Shown here: positions 51,963-61,347 of the stretch, piece after piece | How the letters are laid out: every line of letters starts with the position of its first letter | Numbering within the stretch: position 1 is the stretch's first letter | From: Nocardioides sp. AX2bis | Lineage (GTDB): Bacteria > Actinomycetota > Actinomycetes > Propionibacteriales > Nocardioidaceae | DNA length: 64,000 bases | Reading direction: 5' to 3' | Assembly: GCF_902506435.1 (NCBI RefSeq) | Contig: NZ_LR733215.1 | Coordinates: 3,515,696-3,579,695 of the forward strand | The notes under the pieces: model-generated | Seen by the model: the letters and a program-made list of their open reading frames with translations, nothing else | What the model was told of the DNA's origin: nothing | Database searches by the model: none | Position numbers and translations under genes: made by a program

Positions 51963-54056
51963 TCAGAGGGTCCCCGAGGGGCCCGCCCCGGGCGCGGGCG
52001 GGACCGGGCCGGAGCCGCCGCCGTCCGGGGGCAGCGTCGGGTCGTGGACGTCGCCGTCGGCGCCGGGAGGGGTCAGGATCGTGCCGGAGTCGGCGGCCGG
52101 GAAGTGCCCGTTGGCCTGGGCGTGGGCCAGGGCGCGGTCCTTGATCTCCTGCGGCACCTCCACCGGCGGTATCACCGAGGGGTTGCGCGAGGGCGAGCCG
52201 GTCCAGGCGGGGCGGTCGGGCCGGCGGCGCAGGGCCTCGAAGACCTCGGCGATCTCCTTCTTGTCCAGGGTCTCGCGGTCGAGCAGCGCGAGCACCAGCT
52301 CGTCGAGGACGTCGCGGTTCTCCTCGAGGATGTCGAAGGCCTCCTGGTGCGCCACGGCGAGGAGCTTCTTGGTCTCCTCGTCGACGGCGGCGGCGACGTC
52401 CTCGGAGTAGTTGCGCTGGTGGCCCATGTCGCGGCCCAGGAACGGCTCGGAGGTGGCGTCGCCGAGCTTGATCGCGCCGAGCCGCTCGGTCATGCCGTAC
52501 TGGGTGACCATCGCGCGGGCCAGGTTGGTGGCCTTCTCGATGTCGTTGCCGGCACCGGTGGTGGGGTCGTGGAAGACCATCTCCTCCGCGGCGCGGCCGC
52601 CCAGCATGTAGGCCAGCTGGTCGAGCATCTGGCTGCGCGTCTGGGAGTAGCGGTCCTCGTCGGGCAGCACCATCGTGTAGCCCAGGGCCCGTCCGCGCGG
52701 CAGGATCGTGATCTTGTGGACCGGGTCGGTGCCGGGCAGCGCCGCGGCCACCAGGGCGTGGCCGCCCTCGTGGTAGGCGGTGATCAGCTTCTCGTGCTCG
52801 TTCATCAGCCGGGTACGGCGCTGCGGGCCGGCGATCACGCGGTCGATGGCCTCGTCGAGGGCCTCGGCGTCGATCAGCTTGCCGCCGTTGCGCGCGGTGA
52901 GCAGGGCGGCCTCGTTCAGGACGTTCGCGAGGTCGGCTCCGGTGAAGCCGGGGGTGCGTCGGGCGACCGAGACGAGGTCGACGTCCTCGGCCATCGGCTT
53001 GCCGCGGGAGTGGACCTGCAGGACCTGGTGGCGGCCCTTGAGGTCGGGGGCGTCGACCTGGATCTGGCGGTCGAAGCGGCCCGGGCGCAGCAGCGCGGGG
53101 TCGAGCACGTCGGGACGGTTGGTCGCCGCGATCAGGATCACGCCGCCCTTGACGTCGAAGCCGTCCATCTCGACCAGCAGCTGGTTGAGGGTCTGCTCGC
53201 GCTCGTCGTGACCGCCGCCCATGCCGGCGCCACGGTGGCGGCCGACGGCGTCGATCTCGTCGATGAACACGATCGCCGGGGCGTTCTCCTTGGCCTGCTC
53301 GAACAGGTCGCGGACGCGGGAGGCACCGACGCCGACGAACATCTCGACGAAGTCGGAGCCGGAGATCGAGTAGAACGGCACACCGGCCTCGCCGGCCACC
53401 GCCCGCGCCAGCAGGGTCTTGCCGGTGCCCGGGGGGCCGTAGAGCAGGACGCCCTTGGGGATCTTGGCGCCGACGGCCTGGAACTTCGCAGGCTCCTGGA
53501 GGAACTCCTTGATCTCGCCGAGCTCCTCGATCGCCTCCTCGCAGCCGGCGACGTCGGCGAAGGTCGACTTCGGCATGTCCTTGGAGATCAGCTTCGCCTT
53601 GGACTTCGCGAACTGCATGACCCCACGGCCGCCGCCGCCCTGCATCCGGTTCATCAGGAACAGGAAGATGCCGACGATCAGCAGGATCGGCAGGAACGCC
53701 CCGAGCAGCTGGCCCAGGAAGCTGGGCTGCGGGTTCTCGGAGTTCGACTCGCTGATCGTGCCCGCGGCGACCTGCTCGTCGACGGCGTCGACGATGCCCT
53801 CGATCTGGCCGAGCACGTAGGCGGACTGCACCTGCTCGCCCTCGTCGCGCACGCCGTCGTCGAGCGTGGCCTGGATGGACTGCTCACCGTCGATGAGGGT
53901 GATCTCGTCGACCTGGCCCTCGGCGATGTAGGACTCCATCTGCGAGGTCGGCACCTCGTCGTACCCGCCTCCGGGGACGAAGAAGTTCAGGGCGACCAGG
54001 ACCGCCACGACGGCGACCACGATCCAGACCCAGGGACCCTTGAGCGCTTTCTTCAC
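51963..54056 (-). CDS. ftsH: ATP-dependent zinc metalloprotease FtsH
   Basis: Membrane AAA+ protease. In 697 residues, helices lie at about 8-29 and 112-133, flanking an extracytoplasmic domain. The AAA domain has GPPGTGKT, Walker [11 protein letters not shown] and the RPGRFDRQ second region of homology. The protease domain has the zinc site [11 protein letters not shown] with a downstream aspartate. The C-terminus is a Gly/Pro/Asp-rich tail. A GTG start with GAGAGAAG upstream begins the ftsH-folate run. Confidence 0.96.
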   Translation of the reverse strand: MKKALKGPWVWIVVAVVAVLVALNFFVPGGGYDEVPTSQMESYIAEGQVDEITLIDGEQSIQATLDDGVRDEGEQVQSAYVLGQIEGIVDAVDEQVAAGTISESNSENPQPSFLGQLLGAFLPILLIVGIFLFLMNRMQGGGGRGVMQFAKSKAKLISKDMPKSTFADVAGCEEAIEELGEIKEFLQEPAKFQAVGAKIPKGVLLYGPPGTGKTLLARAVAGEAGVPFYSISGSDFVEMFVGVGASRVRDLFEQAKENAPAIVFIDEIDAVGRHRGAGMGGGHDEREQTLNQLLVEMDGFDVKGGVILIAATNRPDVLDPALLRPGRFDRQIQVDAPDLKGRHQVLQVHSRGKPMAEDVDLVSVARRTPGFTGADLANVLNEAALLTARNGGKLIDAEALDEAIDRVIAGPQRRTRLMNEHEKLITAYHEGGHALVAAALPGTDPVHKITILPRGRALGYTMVLPDEDRYSQTRSQMLDQLAYMLGGRAAEEMVFHDPTTGAGNDIEKATNLARAMVTQYGMTERLGAIKLGDATSEPFLGRDMGHQRNYSEDVAAAVDEETKKLLAVAHQEAFDILEENRDVLDELVLALLDRETLDKKEIAEVFEALRRRPDRPAWTGSPSRNPSVIPPVEVPQEIKDRALAHAQANGHFPAADSGTILTPPGADGDVHDPTLPPDGGGSGPVPPAPGAGPSGTL

Positions 54057-54190
54057 AGACTTCTCTCGACCTCAGGCAGATGGGCGCCGCGACCTGCTCC
54101 GGCGGGTGAGGCCGGTCCGGCCGGCGCACGGTGGACTGACTTGCGACGGTACACGTGGACGGCAACGCCGCCCACGCGCAGCAGCAGGGC

Positions 54191-54742
54191 TCAGGAGTAG
54201 ACGTGCGGCGCCAGCGTCGCGATGTCGCGCAGGTTGCGGTAGCGCTCGCGGTAGTCCAGGCCGTACCCGACGACGAACTCGTTGGGGATGTCCCAACCGA
54301 CGTACTTGACGTCGACCGGCATCTGGAGGGCCTCGGGCTTGCGGAGCAGGGTCGCGATCTCGACGCTGGCGGGGTTGCGCGAGGAGAGGTTCGCGGTCAG
54401 CCAGGACAGGGTCAGCCCGGTGTCGATGATCTCGTCGACGACCAGCACGTGCCGGCCGGAGATGTCGCTGTCGAGGTCCTTGAGGATCCGGACGACGCCG
54501 CTGGACTTGGTGCCCGAGCCGTAGGACGACACCGCCATCCAGTCCATCTCCAGGTGCCGGCCGAAGGCCCGCGCCAGGTCGGCCATCACCATCACCGCGC
54601 CCCGGAGGATGCCCACGATGACCAGGTCCTGGCCCTCGTAGTCCTCCTCGATCTGGGCGGCCATCTCGGCCAGCCGCTCGCGGATCTGGGCCTCGGTGAA
54701 CAGGACGTTGACCAGGTCCTGCTCCACGTGCGACGCATCCAT
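54191..54742 (-). CDS. hpt: Hypoxanthine phosphoribosyltransferase
   Basis: Purine salvage enzyme forming IMP or GMP from PRPP. The 183-residue protein has the PRPP motif VLVVDEIIDTGLTL near 100-113, VGILRGAVMVMADL earlier, and the KYVGWDIPNEFVVGYGLDYRER purine-binding end (short: DIPNEFVVGYGLDY). The ATG at 54742 has GGAGG nine bases upstream. Confidence 0.94.
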   Translation of the reverse strand: MDASHVEQDLVNVLFTEAQIRERLAEMAAQIEEDYEGQDLVIVGILRGAVMVMADLARAFGRHLEMDWMAVSSYGSGTKSSGVVRILKDLDSDISGRHVLVVDEIIDTGLTLSWLTANLSSRNPASVEIATLLRKPEALQMPVDVKYVGWDIPNEFVVGYGLDYRERYRNLRDIATLAPHVYS

Positions 54743-54768
54743 GGCGGGAAGCCTCCCACAGGGTCGGC

Positions 54769-55617
54769 TCAGCGGCGCCCGGTGCCCTTGCCCTTCCTCG
54801 GCGGCTGGTCGACCTTGACCGCGGTACGGCCCGAGGTCGCCCGCACCAGGTCGGAGCCGGCGTAGCGGACCGTGAGGGTGTGCTTCCCGGGCTTGAGGGC
54901 CGGCAGCGTGAAGGCGGCGCGACCGTCGTCCTGGCGGGTCAGCGGCTGCCGGCCCCGGGTCCGGCCATCGACGCCCAGCAGGAGCCTCCCGGTCACCGGG
55001 TCGACGTCCGGGCTCGTCACGGTGACGGCCAGGCGCGCGGTGCGCCCGGGCTTCGAGACGTCGCGGGAGGCCTTGAGCCGGACCGTGGCGTCGGCCTTGC
55101 GCTCGAGGGTCATCACGGCGGTGCCCAGCTCCTTGACCTCGCCGGGCTGCTTCTTGCCTCCTCCGACGACGACGGCATCGTCGAGGGTGCGGGCCCGGTA
55201 CGGGTCGGCGGCCCCCTCGGGGCTGGAGAGGCGGACCTCGTACGACGCGGTGCGCCCCTGCGGGACGTAGAGCCGGTAGAAGCCGTGTGCGGGGCCGTCG
55301 GCCGGGTCGGCGTAGGTGAGCCACGACGAGACCGGCTCCGCGTCGGCGTCCGCGGCGAGGTCGTCGACGTCGAAGGCCTGCACGACCACGTCGTCCAGGC
55401 GCCGTCCGGCCTGGTCGACCACGAGGCCCTCCAGCCAGGCCCGCCCCTGCGGGGGCGCGTCGGGGGTGGCCAGGAGGCCCGTGCCGGCGACGGCATCGGG
55501 CGGCGCCGCCGCGACGGGGCCGGCGGCGACCCCTGCCACGAAGCCCAGGCCGGGGACGACGGCCGCCGTCAGGGCTCCGGTGGCGAGCAGGGCGAGCGGC
55601 GAGCGGCGTGCGGCCAT
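54769..55617 (-). CDS. Secreted Ig-like-domain protein of unknown function
   Basis: A 282-residue exported protein. A signal peptide at about 1-38 (MAARRSPLALLATGAL, ending near AAAPPDA) precedes a beta-rich middle domain (WLEGLVVDQAGRRLDD, carboxypeptidase-regulatory-like start) and a C-terminal bacterial Ig-like domain (KPGRTARLAVTVTS to KVDQP) with a basic Lys/Gly/Arg end. No enzyme motif. It is inserted between tilS and hpt, which are usually adjacent. GAGGA lies 8 bp before the ATG. Confidence 0.68.
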   Translation of the reverse strand: MAARRSPLALLATGALTAAVVPGLGFVAGVAAGPVAAAPPDAVAGTGLLATPDAPPQGRAWLEGLVVDQAGRRLDDVVVQAFDVDDLAADADAEPVSSWLTYADPADGPAHGFYRLYVPQGRTASYEVRLSSPEGAADPYRARTLDDAVVVGGGKKQPGEVKELGTAVMTLERKADATVRLKASRDVSKPGRTARLAVTVTSPDVDPVTGRLLLGVDGRTRGRQPLTRQDDGRAAFTLPALKPGKHTLTVRYAGSDLVRATSGRTAVKVDQPPRKGKGTGRR

Positions 55618-55772
55618 GGAGGGTCCTCGGGAGTACGGCGGAGGTCGGCGGGGCGGGAGGCCCGGCCCCTCGGGGGGATGGGACCGGGCGTCTCCCGCAC
55701 CCGGTGTCTCGGCCGTCGTGACGGCGGGCTTGAGGGCTGCCCGGCCGCGGTCCCGCCGGACCCGGCCCCGGC

Positions 55773-56780
55773 CTAGTCCGGGACCACCGTCGGGGTGAAC
55801 CGCAGCGTGCCGGCCGCCAGCGACCCCGTGACGTGCCCGGGCAGCTGCACCTGGCCGCGCAGGCGTCCGGCGACCAGGCGGTCCAGCGCGGTGACGTGCA
55901 CGTGGAAGAGCTCGGCGGCCGGCGACCCGGCCCGCAGCGCCGCCGCGCGCAGGACGCGGGTGCGCACGGCCGGGGGCAGGCCGGCGAGCGGGGCCAGGTC
56001 GAGCGCCCCGTCGCCGACCGAGACCGTGGCCAGGGCGCCCTCGGCCCACGCGTCGAGCGCCTCGGTGTCGGCCCGCAGCTGACCGGCCGTCCGGGCCAGG
56101 GTCTCGGCGACGCCGGGACCGAGCTCCTGCTCCAGGACCGGCAGCACCCGGTGCCGGACCCGGACCCGGGTGAAGCGGGGGTCCTCGTTGTGCGGGTCGT
56201 CCCACACCTCGAGGCCCTCGGCGGTGCAGTACGCCCGGGTCTCGGCGCGACGGACGTCGAGCAGCGGCCGCAGGAACGGCCCGAAACCGGGACGCATGCC
56301 GGCCACGGAGCGGCCGCCGGAGCCGCGGGCCAGTCCGAGCAGCACGGTCTCGGCCTGGTCGTCGAGGGTGTGGCCGAGCAGGACCGCGGCGGCGTCGAGG
56401 CTGGCCGCGACCTGCTCCAGCACGGCGTACCGCGCCTCGCGGGCGGCGGCCTCCGGCCCGCGTCCCTCGGTGGTGACCTGGACCCGTGCGGTGAGGGTCT
56501 CGTCGGCGCCGATCGCGGCCATCTGCGCGACCACCCGGTCCGCGTGCCCGGCCGAGCCGTCCTGGAGGCCGTGGTCGACCGTGGCGCCGACGACCCGGGG
56601 CGCCGGGGCGCCCGCACGGGCGGCGCGCGCCACCTCGGCGACGGTCGCGGACAGCAGCGCCAGGGAGTCCGCTCCGCCGGAGCAGGCGACCACCACCGGT
56701 CCGGTGCTGCGAGGGTCGAGACCGGCCAGGGCGTCGCGGACCGCGCGGCGGACCGCGACGACGGCGTAGTCGTGGCTCAT
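55773..56780 (-). CDS. tilS: tRNA(Ile)-lysidine synthetase
   Basis: Adds lysine to C34 of tRNA-Ile CAU, changing its decoding to AUA. The 335-residue protein has the PP-loop ACSGGADSLALL near 32-43, VDHGLQ and the LLGHTLDDQAETVLLGLARG stretch (as GHTLDDQAET), followed by a reduced C-terminal domain. The ATG at 56780 follows the metalloprotease stop by 16 bp with no strong ribosome binding site, implying coupling. Confidence 0.93.
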   Translation of the reverse strand: MSHDYAVVAVRRAVRDALAGLDPRSTGPVVVACSGGADSLALLSATVAEVARAARAGAPAPRVVGATVDHGLQDGSAGHADRVVAQMAAIGADETLTARVQVTTEGRGPEAAAREARYAVLEQVAASLDAAAVLLGHTLDDQAETVLLGLARGSGGRSVAGMRPGFGPFLRPLLDVRRAETRAYCTAEGLEVWDDPHNEDPRFTRVRVRHRVLPVLEQELGPGVAETLARTAGQLRADTEALDAWAEGALATVSVGDGALDLAPLAGLPPAVRTRVLRAAALRAGSPAAELFHVHVTALDRLVAGRLRGQVQLPGHVTGSLAAGTLRFTPTVVPD

Positions 56781-56796
56781 CGGGGGCGGGCCCGGA

Positions 56797-57870
56797 TCAG
56801 AGGACCCGGCGGATCCACGCCCCGTGGTCGAGCAGCTCGGCCTTGGTGGGCAGGTGCTCGGGTCGCTCCCAGACGGCGTTGAAGCGCTCCATGCCGACGG
56901 TGTCGACGACCCCGCGGACGAAGGCGGCGCCGTCGCGGTACTGCGCCATCTTGGCGTCGAGCCCGAGCAGCCGGCGCAGGACACGGTCCAGCGTGCCGAC
57001 GCCCTGCCGGCGCCGGTCGAAGGAGGCGCGGATGCGCTTGACCGACGGGATCACCTGCGGTCCGACGCCGTCCATCACGACGTCCGCGTGCCCCTCGAGC
57101 AGCGACATCATCCCGGTGACGCGGTCGAGCACGGCCTTCTGCTCGGGGCTGCCGAGCAGGTCGAGCAGCCCGCCCTGTCCCATGCCGTCGCGGCGCACGG
57201 CCCGCACGGTCTCGGTGAGCCGCTTGAGGGTCTCGTCGATCGGGGCGTCGGGTCGCACCGTGGCGGAGAGGTTCTCGATCTCGGAGAAGAGGTGCTCGCG
57301 CATCCACGGCACGGCGGTGAACTGCACCCGGTGCGTCTCCTCGTGCAGGCAGACCCACAGCCGGAAGTCGGTCGGGTCGACCCCGAGCTCGTCCTCGACG
57401 GCGACCACGTTGGGCGCCACGAGCAGCAGGCGTCCGGCCGGGTCGGCGAACGGGTCGAACTGGCCGAGCACCTTGCCGGCCAGGAAGCCGAGCAGGCCGC
57501 CGACCTCGGCGCCGGTGATCCGGGAGCCGACGGCGCGGGTGAGGCCGCTGGGGGGCTTGGCGCTGGTGATCCGGTCCGCGAGGGGGTCGATGATCCGGCG
57601 GAACCCGTCGGCGTTGGCCTGGATCCAGCCCGGCCGGTCGACGACCAGGACCGGGGCGCCGTGGTCCTCGGCCTCCAGGCCGGTGAAGTCGCGCACCAGC
57701 CCGGTCGAGCGGTCCGCGTCGGCGCGCAGCTCGGCGACGGCCGCGACGGCGCGGTCCCGCGGCACCCGCGGCCCCTCCCCCGCGAGCCGGGAGGCCAGCG
57801 AGACGGCGAGGTCCCAGTCGATCATCGACGGGCCGGAGGAGGACGGGCCGGTCGTGGCAGGGGAGCTCAT
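56797..57870 (-). CDS. Zinc-dependent metalloprotease (DUF2342 family)
   Basis: A 357-residue actinobacterial protein with the zincin motif HEETH in CLHEETHRVQF near 180. An IDWDLAVSLASRLAG N-terminal stretch, a GRLLLVAPNV segment and the downstream LEGHADVVMDGVG region supply further candidate zinc ligands. Substrate unknown; it was once confused with F420 biosynthesis proteins. A TAGATT box ends 7 nt before the ATG at 57870. The tilS neighbourhood is conserved in mycobacteria (from memory, Rv3625c-Rv3626c). Confidence 0.87.
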   Translation of the reverse strand: MSSPATTGPSSSGPSMIDWDLAVSLASRLAGEGPRVPRDRAVAAVAELRADADRSTGLVRDFTGLEAEDHGAPVLVVDRPGWIQANADGFRRIIDPLADRITSAKPPSGLTRAVGSRITGAEVGGLLGFLAGKVLGQFDPFADPAGRLLLVAPNVVAVEDELGVDPTDFRLWVCLHEETHRVQFTAVPWMREHLFSEIENLSATVRPDAPIDETLKRLTETVRAVRRDGMGQGGLLDLLGSPEQKAVLDRVTGMMSLLEGHADVVMDGVGPQVIPSVKRIRASFDRRRQGVGTLDRVLRRLLGLDAKMAQYRDGAAFVRGVVDTVGMERFNAVWERPEHLPTKAELLDHGAWIRRVL

Positions 57871-57877
57871 GTCCTGC

Positions 57878-57883
57878 AATCTA
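57878..57883 (-). promoter_or_regulatory. -10 box TAGATT, leaderless start of metalloprotease gene
   Basis: Minus-strand TAGATT ends 7 nt before the ATG at 57870, beside the repeat array at 57898-57959, which falls at the expected -35 side. Confidence 0.55.
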
Positions 57884-57897
57884 GCCGGGCCCCTCCG

Positions 57898-57959
57898 CCG
57901 AGATGACCCTCGCGGACAGCCGAGATGACGCTCGCGGCGCGTCGAGATGACGGTTGCGG
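57898..57959. repeat. Tandem 22-bp repeat, locus B (three units)
   Basis: Units start at 57898, 57920 and 57942, same orientation and 22-bp period as locus A; cores CCGAGATGACCCTCGCGG, CCGAGATGACGCTCGCGG and TCGAGATGACGGTTGCGG with linkers ACAG and CGCG. Located between the carboxypeptidase stop and the metalloprotease promoter. Confidence 0.9.
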
Positions 57960-57985
57960 ACACCCGCCGGGGGCGTACGGAGGCC

Positions 57986-59410
57986 TCAGCGCGTGCAGCG
58001 ACAGCCGGCCAGGGCCGCGGCAGCACGGTCCAGCGACTCCAGGGCCAGCGAGGTGCGCGAGAGCCGGATCCGGTCGGCCATCAGCGCGAAGACGACCGGC
58101 CGCCCGTCGGCGCCGACGGCCAGACCGGCGAGCCCGAAGACGTTGGACAGGGTCCCGGTCTTGGCCCGTACGCGCCCGGGTGCCCGCGGGTCGCCGGTGT
58201 CGAACCGGTCGGCGAGCGACCCGTCGAAGCCCGCGACGGGCAGGCCCGTGACGACCGCCCGCAGGTCGGGACGGTCCTCGGAGGCGGCCAGCTGGAGGAC
58301 GTCGACCAGGAGGTCGGGGTCGAGCAGGTTCTCCCGCGACAGCCCGCTCCCGTCCCAGAGCACCGACGGCGCGGCCAGGTCGACCCCGGCGGCGGCGAGC
58401 TCCTCCTGGACGCCGGCCCGACCGCCGTCGAAGGAGCCGGCCCGCCCGGTCGCCAGGCCGACGTGGCGCAGCAGGACCTCGGCGCCCTCGTTGTCGCTGA
58501 CCCGCAGCACCTGCTCGACGACCGCCGAGAGCGGGGCGGACTCCACCGAGGCCAGGTCGCGCGCCGCCGCGGGAGCCGTCACGGGCGCCGGAGCGCCGCG
58601 GACCCGGATCCCCTCGGCGCGCAGGGCGGCGGCGTAGGCGTCCGCGGCCGACCGCGGCGGGTCCACCACCCGGAAGCCATTGGTGTCGATCCCCTGATCC
58701 ACCCACAGCGCGTGGATCGGCGTCACCACGTCGGGCAGGTAGGTCGCGGGCCACCGGGGGCTCACCGACGGACCGGCGAACAGCGTGTCGTCGTAGCCGA
58801 CCCGGACCGCTCGCACGCCGTCGGCGCGCAGGGCCCGGGCGCTCTGGCGGGCGAGGTCGACGACGTCGGCGACCGGCGGGTACGCCTCCTCGCCGTCACC
58901 GGGCGGGGCGGTGGTCAGGAAGGGGTCGCCCCCGCCGACCAGCACCACGCGGCCGGGGCCGCCGGCCACGACCCGGGTCCTGAAGGTGTGCTCGGGGCCG
59001 AGGGCGAGCAGCGCCGCGGTCGCGGTGACCACCTTGGTCGTCGAGGCCGGCACGGCGACCTGGCCCGGTCCCGTCCCACCCAGCTCCCAGCGGGGACCCC
59101 CGTCGAGCCCGGCGACCGAGGCGACGACGTGCCGCCCGAGGTCGGGGTCGGCCAGGGGCCCGGCCAGCGCCCGCCGTACGGCCTCCGGAGCGACCGGTGC
59201 GGAGGGCGCGGCGTCGGCCACCGCGGGGGCCGGACGGGCCTGCGGCAGGTCGAGCCCGGGGGGCGGGGCGATCCCGGCCGGACCGGGCGGCTGCCGGGGC
59301 GGCTGGCGCAGCGCGAGGTCGGTGGTCACGGCGAGGACGACCGCGAGGACGGCGACGACCAGGACCACGAGGGCGCCCCGGCCCCGACGCCGCCCGGTCT
59401 GCTCGCTCAC
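57986..59410 (-). CDS. D-alanyl-D-alanine carboxypeptidase/endopeptidase (PBP4, class C type)
   Basis: Trims peptidoglycan peptides outside the membrane. The 474-residue protein has an N-terminal anchor helix ([19 protein letters not shown], about 12-30) and Pro-rich linker. The serine-acyltransferase motifs are ASTTK near 123 (SxxK), VSDNEG (SxN) and AKTGTLS (KTG), with the large insert between the first two typical of S13/PBP4 enzymes. The GTG at 59410 has GGAG close by and a CATGAT box 6 nt upstream. Two cysteines close the C-terminus (GCRC). Confidence 0.9.
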   Translation of the reverse strand: MSEQTGRRRGRGALVVLVVAVLAVVLAVTTDLALRQPPRQPPGPAGIAPPPGLDLPQARPAPAVADAAPSAPVAPEAVRRALAGPLADPDLGRHVVASVAGLDGGPRWELGGTGPGQVAVPASTTKVVTATAALLALGPEHTFRTRVVAGGPGRVVLVGGGDPFLTTAPPGDGEEAYPPVADVVDLARQSARALRADGVRAVRVGYDDTLFAGPSVSPRWPATYLPDVVTPIHALWVDQGIDTNGFRVVDPPRSAADAYAAALRAEGIRVRGAPAPVTAPAAARDLASVESAPLSAVVEQVLRVSDNEGAEVLLRHVGLATGRAGSFDGGRAGVQEELAAAGVDLAAPSVLWDGSGLSRENLLDPDLLVDVLQLAASEDRPDLRAVVTGLPVAGFDGSLADRFDTGDPRAPGRVRAKTGTLSNVFGLAGLAVGADGRPVVFALMADRIRLSRTSLALESLDRAAAALAGCRCTR

Positions 59411-59528
59411 CGCTCCATCATGGCGTGCCGACGGCCGGTTCCGGGCGGGCGCCCCGGGCCCGGCCCCGGCCTGGCAGGATGAGCGCGCCACGGCCGCGGC
59501 GGTCGCGGCAGGCGAGAGAGGTGGACAG

Positions 59529-60020
59529 GTGCTCGAGTTCGACGTGCTCATTGAGATCCCCAAGGGCGAGCGCAACAAGTACGAGGTCGACCACGAGTCC
59601 GGGCGCATGCGCCTGGACCGGATGCTGTTCACCTCCACGCAGTACCCCACCGACTACGGGTTCATCGAGGGCACGCTCGGCCAGGACGGCGACCCGCTCG
59701 ACGCCATGGTGCTGCTGCAGGCCCCGACCTTCCCGGGCTGCCTGATCAAGTGCCGCGCGATCGGGATGTTCCGGATGACCGACGAGGCCGGCGGCGACGA
59801 CAAGGTGCTGTGCGTGCCGTCCACGGACCCCCGCGCGGAGCACATCCGCGACATCAACCACGTCCCGAAGTTCGACCGGCTCGAGATCCAGCACTTCTTC
59901 GAGGTCTACAAGGACCTCGAGCCCGGAAAGTCCGTCGAGGGCGCCGACTGGGTCGGGCGCACCGAGGCCGAGGCCGAGGTCAAGGCGTCCTTCCAGCGCC
60001 AGATCGACGAGGGTCACTGA
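59529..60020 (+). CDS. ppa: Inorganic pyrophosphatase
   Basis: Hydrolyses pyrophosphate, pulling biosynthetic reactions forward. The 163-residue soluble enzyme has the family's [30 protein letters not shown] (catalytic aspartates) and further [10 protein letters not shown] and KDLEPGK motifs. The GTG at 59529 has GAGAGAGG upstream. It is the only plus-strand gene in the terminal 16 kb. Confidence 0.95.
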   Translation: MLEFDVLIEIPKGERNKYEVDHESGRMRLDRMLFTSTQYPTDYGFIEGTLGQDGDPLDAMVLLQAPTFPGCLIKCRAIGMFRMTDEAGGDDKVLCVPSTDPRAEHIRDINHVPKFDRLEIQHFFEVYKDLEPGKSVEGADWVGRTEAEAEVKASFQRQIDEGH

Positions 60021-60043
60021 CCCCTCCGGGTCTGCCTGGCGCG

Positions 60044-60105
60044 CCGAAATCGTCATCTCGGCGCGCCGCGAGCGTCATCTCGGCTGTCCGCAAGCGCCAT
60101 CTCGG
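60044..60105. repeat. Tandem 22-bp repeat, locus C (three units, inverted)
   Basis: Reverse-complement units start at 60044, 60066 and 60088 with the same 22-bp period and linkers CGCG and CTGT. The array lies between ppa and the methyltransferase gene and encodes the latter's last residues and stop. Confidence 0.9.
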
Positions 60106-60752
60106 CGGGCGCGGAGGTAGCCGAGCGCGCCGCTGACCTCCAGCTCCACGTCGACCATCCCGTGCGCGGCGAGCAGGTCGCGGACCTGGGCGGCGGTGAC
60201 GCCGGGGCCGAGGATCCCGCCGATCCGGCCGCCCACGCGCATCGGCCACCAGCGCGGGCCGGCGTCCTCCAGCACGGTGCTGCCGGTCAGGACCCCGCCG
60301 GGCCGCAGCACGCGGGCCATCTCGGCCACCGCGGCGGCGGGGTCGGGGAAGCAGTGCAGCCCGGTCAGGGTCAGCACCCGGTCGACGTGCGCGTCGGGGT
60401 ACGGCAGCGCGCCCACGTCGGCCCGCACCGTCGTGACCTGGTCGCCCACCCCGCGGTCGTGCGCGGCCTCGCGGGTGCGCCGCAGCATCGCCTCGCTGAC
60501 GTCGACCGCGAGGTAGTCCAGGCCCTGCCCGGGCCTCAGCCCGCGCAGCGCCACGCCCCCACCGCACGGCACGTCGAGCACCCGCGTGCCCGCGGGCAGG
60601 CTGCCGAGCTCGTACGTCGCCTCGTGCAGCAGCCGCAGCGGTGAGCCGAGGCCGACCCGGAACGCCGCTCCCCCGGCCACGGGGTGCTCGACCATCCAGT
60701 CGTAGACGTGCGCCCACAACGGGTCCTCGGACCAGCCGCCCACGACCTTCAC
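60075..60752 (-). CDS. Class I SAM-dependent methyltransferase
   Basis: A 225-residue methyltransferase with VLDVPCGGGVALRG (motif I), AVDVSEAML, RADVGALPYPDAHVD and VLRPGGVLTGS motifs. Substrate unknown. The GTG overlaps the upstream hydrolase stop (GTGA). The last eight or so residues (DGACGQPR) come from the 22-bp repeat: the first unit read has GATGGCG instead of GATGACG, so its stop is lost and translation ends in the next unit. Confidence 0.78.
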   Translation of the reverse strand: MKVVGGWSEDPLWAHVYDWMVEHPVAGGAAFRVGLGSPLRLLHEATYELGSLPAGTRVLDVPCGGGVALRGLRPGQGLDYLAVDVSEAMLRRTREAAHDRGVGDQVTTVRADVGALPYPDAHVDRVLTLTGLHCFPDPAAAVAEMARVLRPGGVLTGSTVLEDAGPRWWPMRVGGRIGGILGPGVTAAQVRDLLAAHGMVDVELEVSGALGYLRARRDGACGQPR

Positions 60753-61333
60753 GGCGTCACCCCCACCTGGCGGGCGAGCGCCGCCAGCGCCTCGCCGACC
60801 CGGTCGAGCACCGCCGCGGAGACCGCGGCCTCCCCGGGCAGGGCCAGGCCGTGGTCGGCGGCCTCGACCTCGAGCACCTCCACCGACGCCGCACGACCCA
60901 GACCGGCCGCGACGGCTGCGTCCCAGTACGCGTCGGCGGTGCCGCCCACCAGCAGCTGCGGCGCGGGGTTCGCGGCGATCCCGGCACGGCAGGACGCGTC
61001 GTCCAGCAGCGGGGTCAGCCAGGCCGCGGACCAGCCGCGGGAGGCGGCGTTCGCCGCCGCGCGGGTGCCGAGCGACTTCGCGACGACCAGCACCGCGCCC
61101 GCCCTCCCGGGCTGCAGGTCGGCGGTGGCGGCCCGGAGGTGCCGGACGACGAAGTCCTCCGCGACGCCCGGGTCGACCTCCCCGGGCAGGGGCGCCGGGC
61201 CGTCCCACGCGAGGCGCCGGACCTCCCACCCCTCCGCGGCCAGCACCTGGCCCGCACGGGCCAGCAGGGGCGCCGAGACGTCGTAGGCCCGACCGGGCAG
61301 GAGGACGGCGCAGCCACGCTCGCCGGGCACCAC
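60749..61333 (-). CDS. Small alpha/beta-hydrolase-like protein
   Basis: A 194-residue protein with an alpha/beta-hydrolase pattern: LLPGRAYD near the N-terminus, the nucleophile-elbow-like VVAKSLGTRAA (serine in A-K-S-L-G rather than G-X-S-X-G), LLVGGTADAYWD and a late ADHGLALPG histidine. It may be an esterase or a binding protein. The GTG start is uncertain (61333 or 61330), 14 bp after the dehydrogenase stop, without a clear ribosome binding site. Confidence 0.65.
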   Translation of the reverse strand: MVPGERGCAVLLPGRAYDVSAPLLARAGQVLAAEGWEVRRLAWDGPAPLPGEVDPGVAEDFVVRHLRAATADLQPGRAGAVLVVAKSLGTRAAANAASRGWSAAWLTPLLDDASCRAGIAANPAPQLLVGGTADAYWDAAVAAGLGRAASVEVLEVEAADHGLALPGEAAVSAAVLDRVGEALAALARQVGVTP

Positions 61334-61347
61334 CGGAGCCCCGCTGC

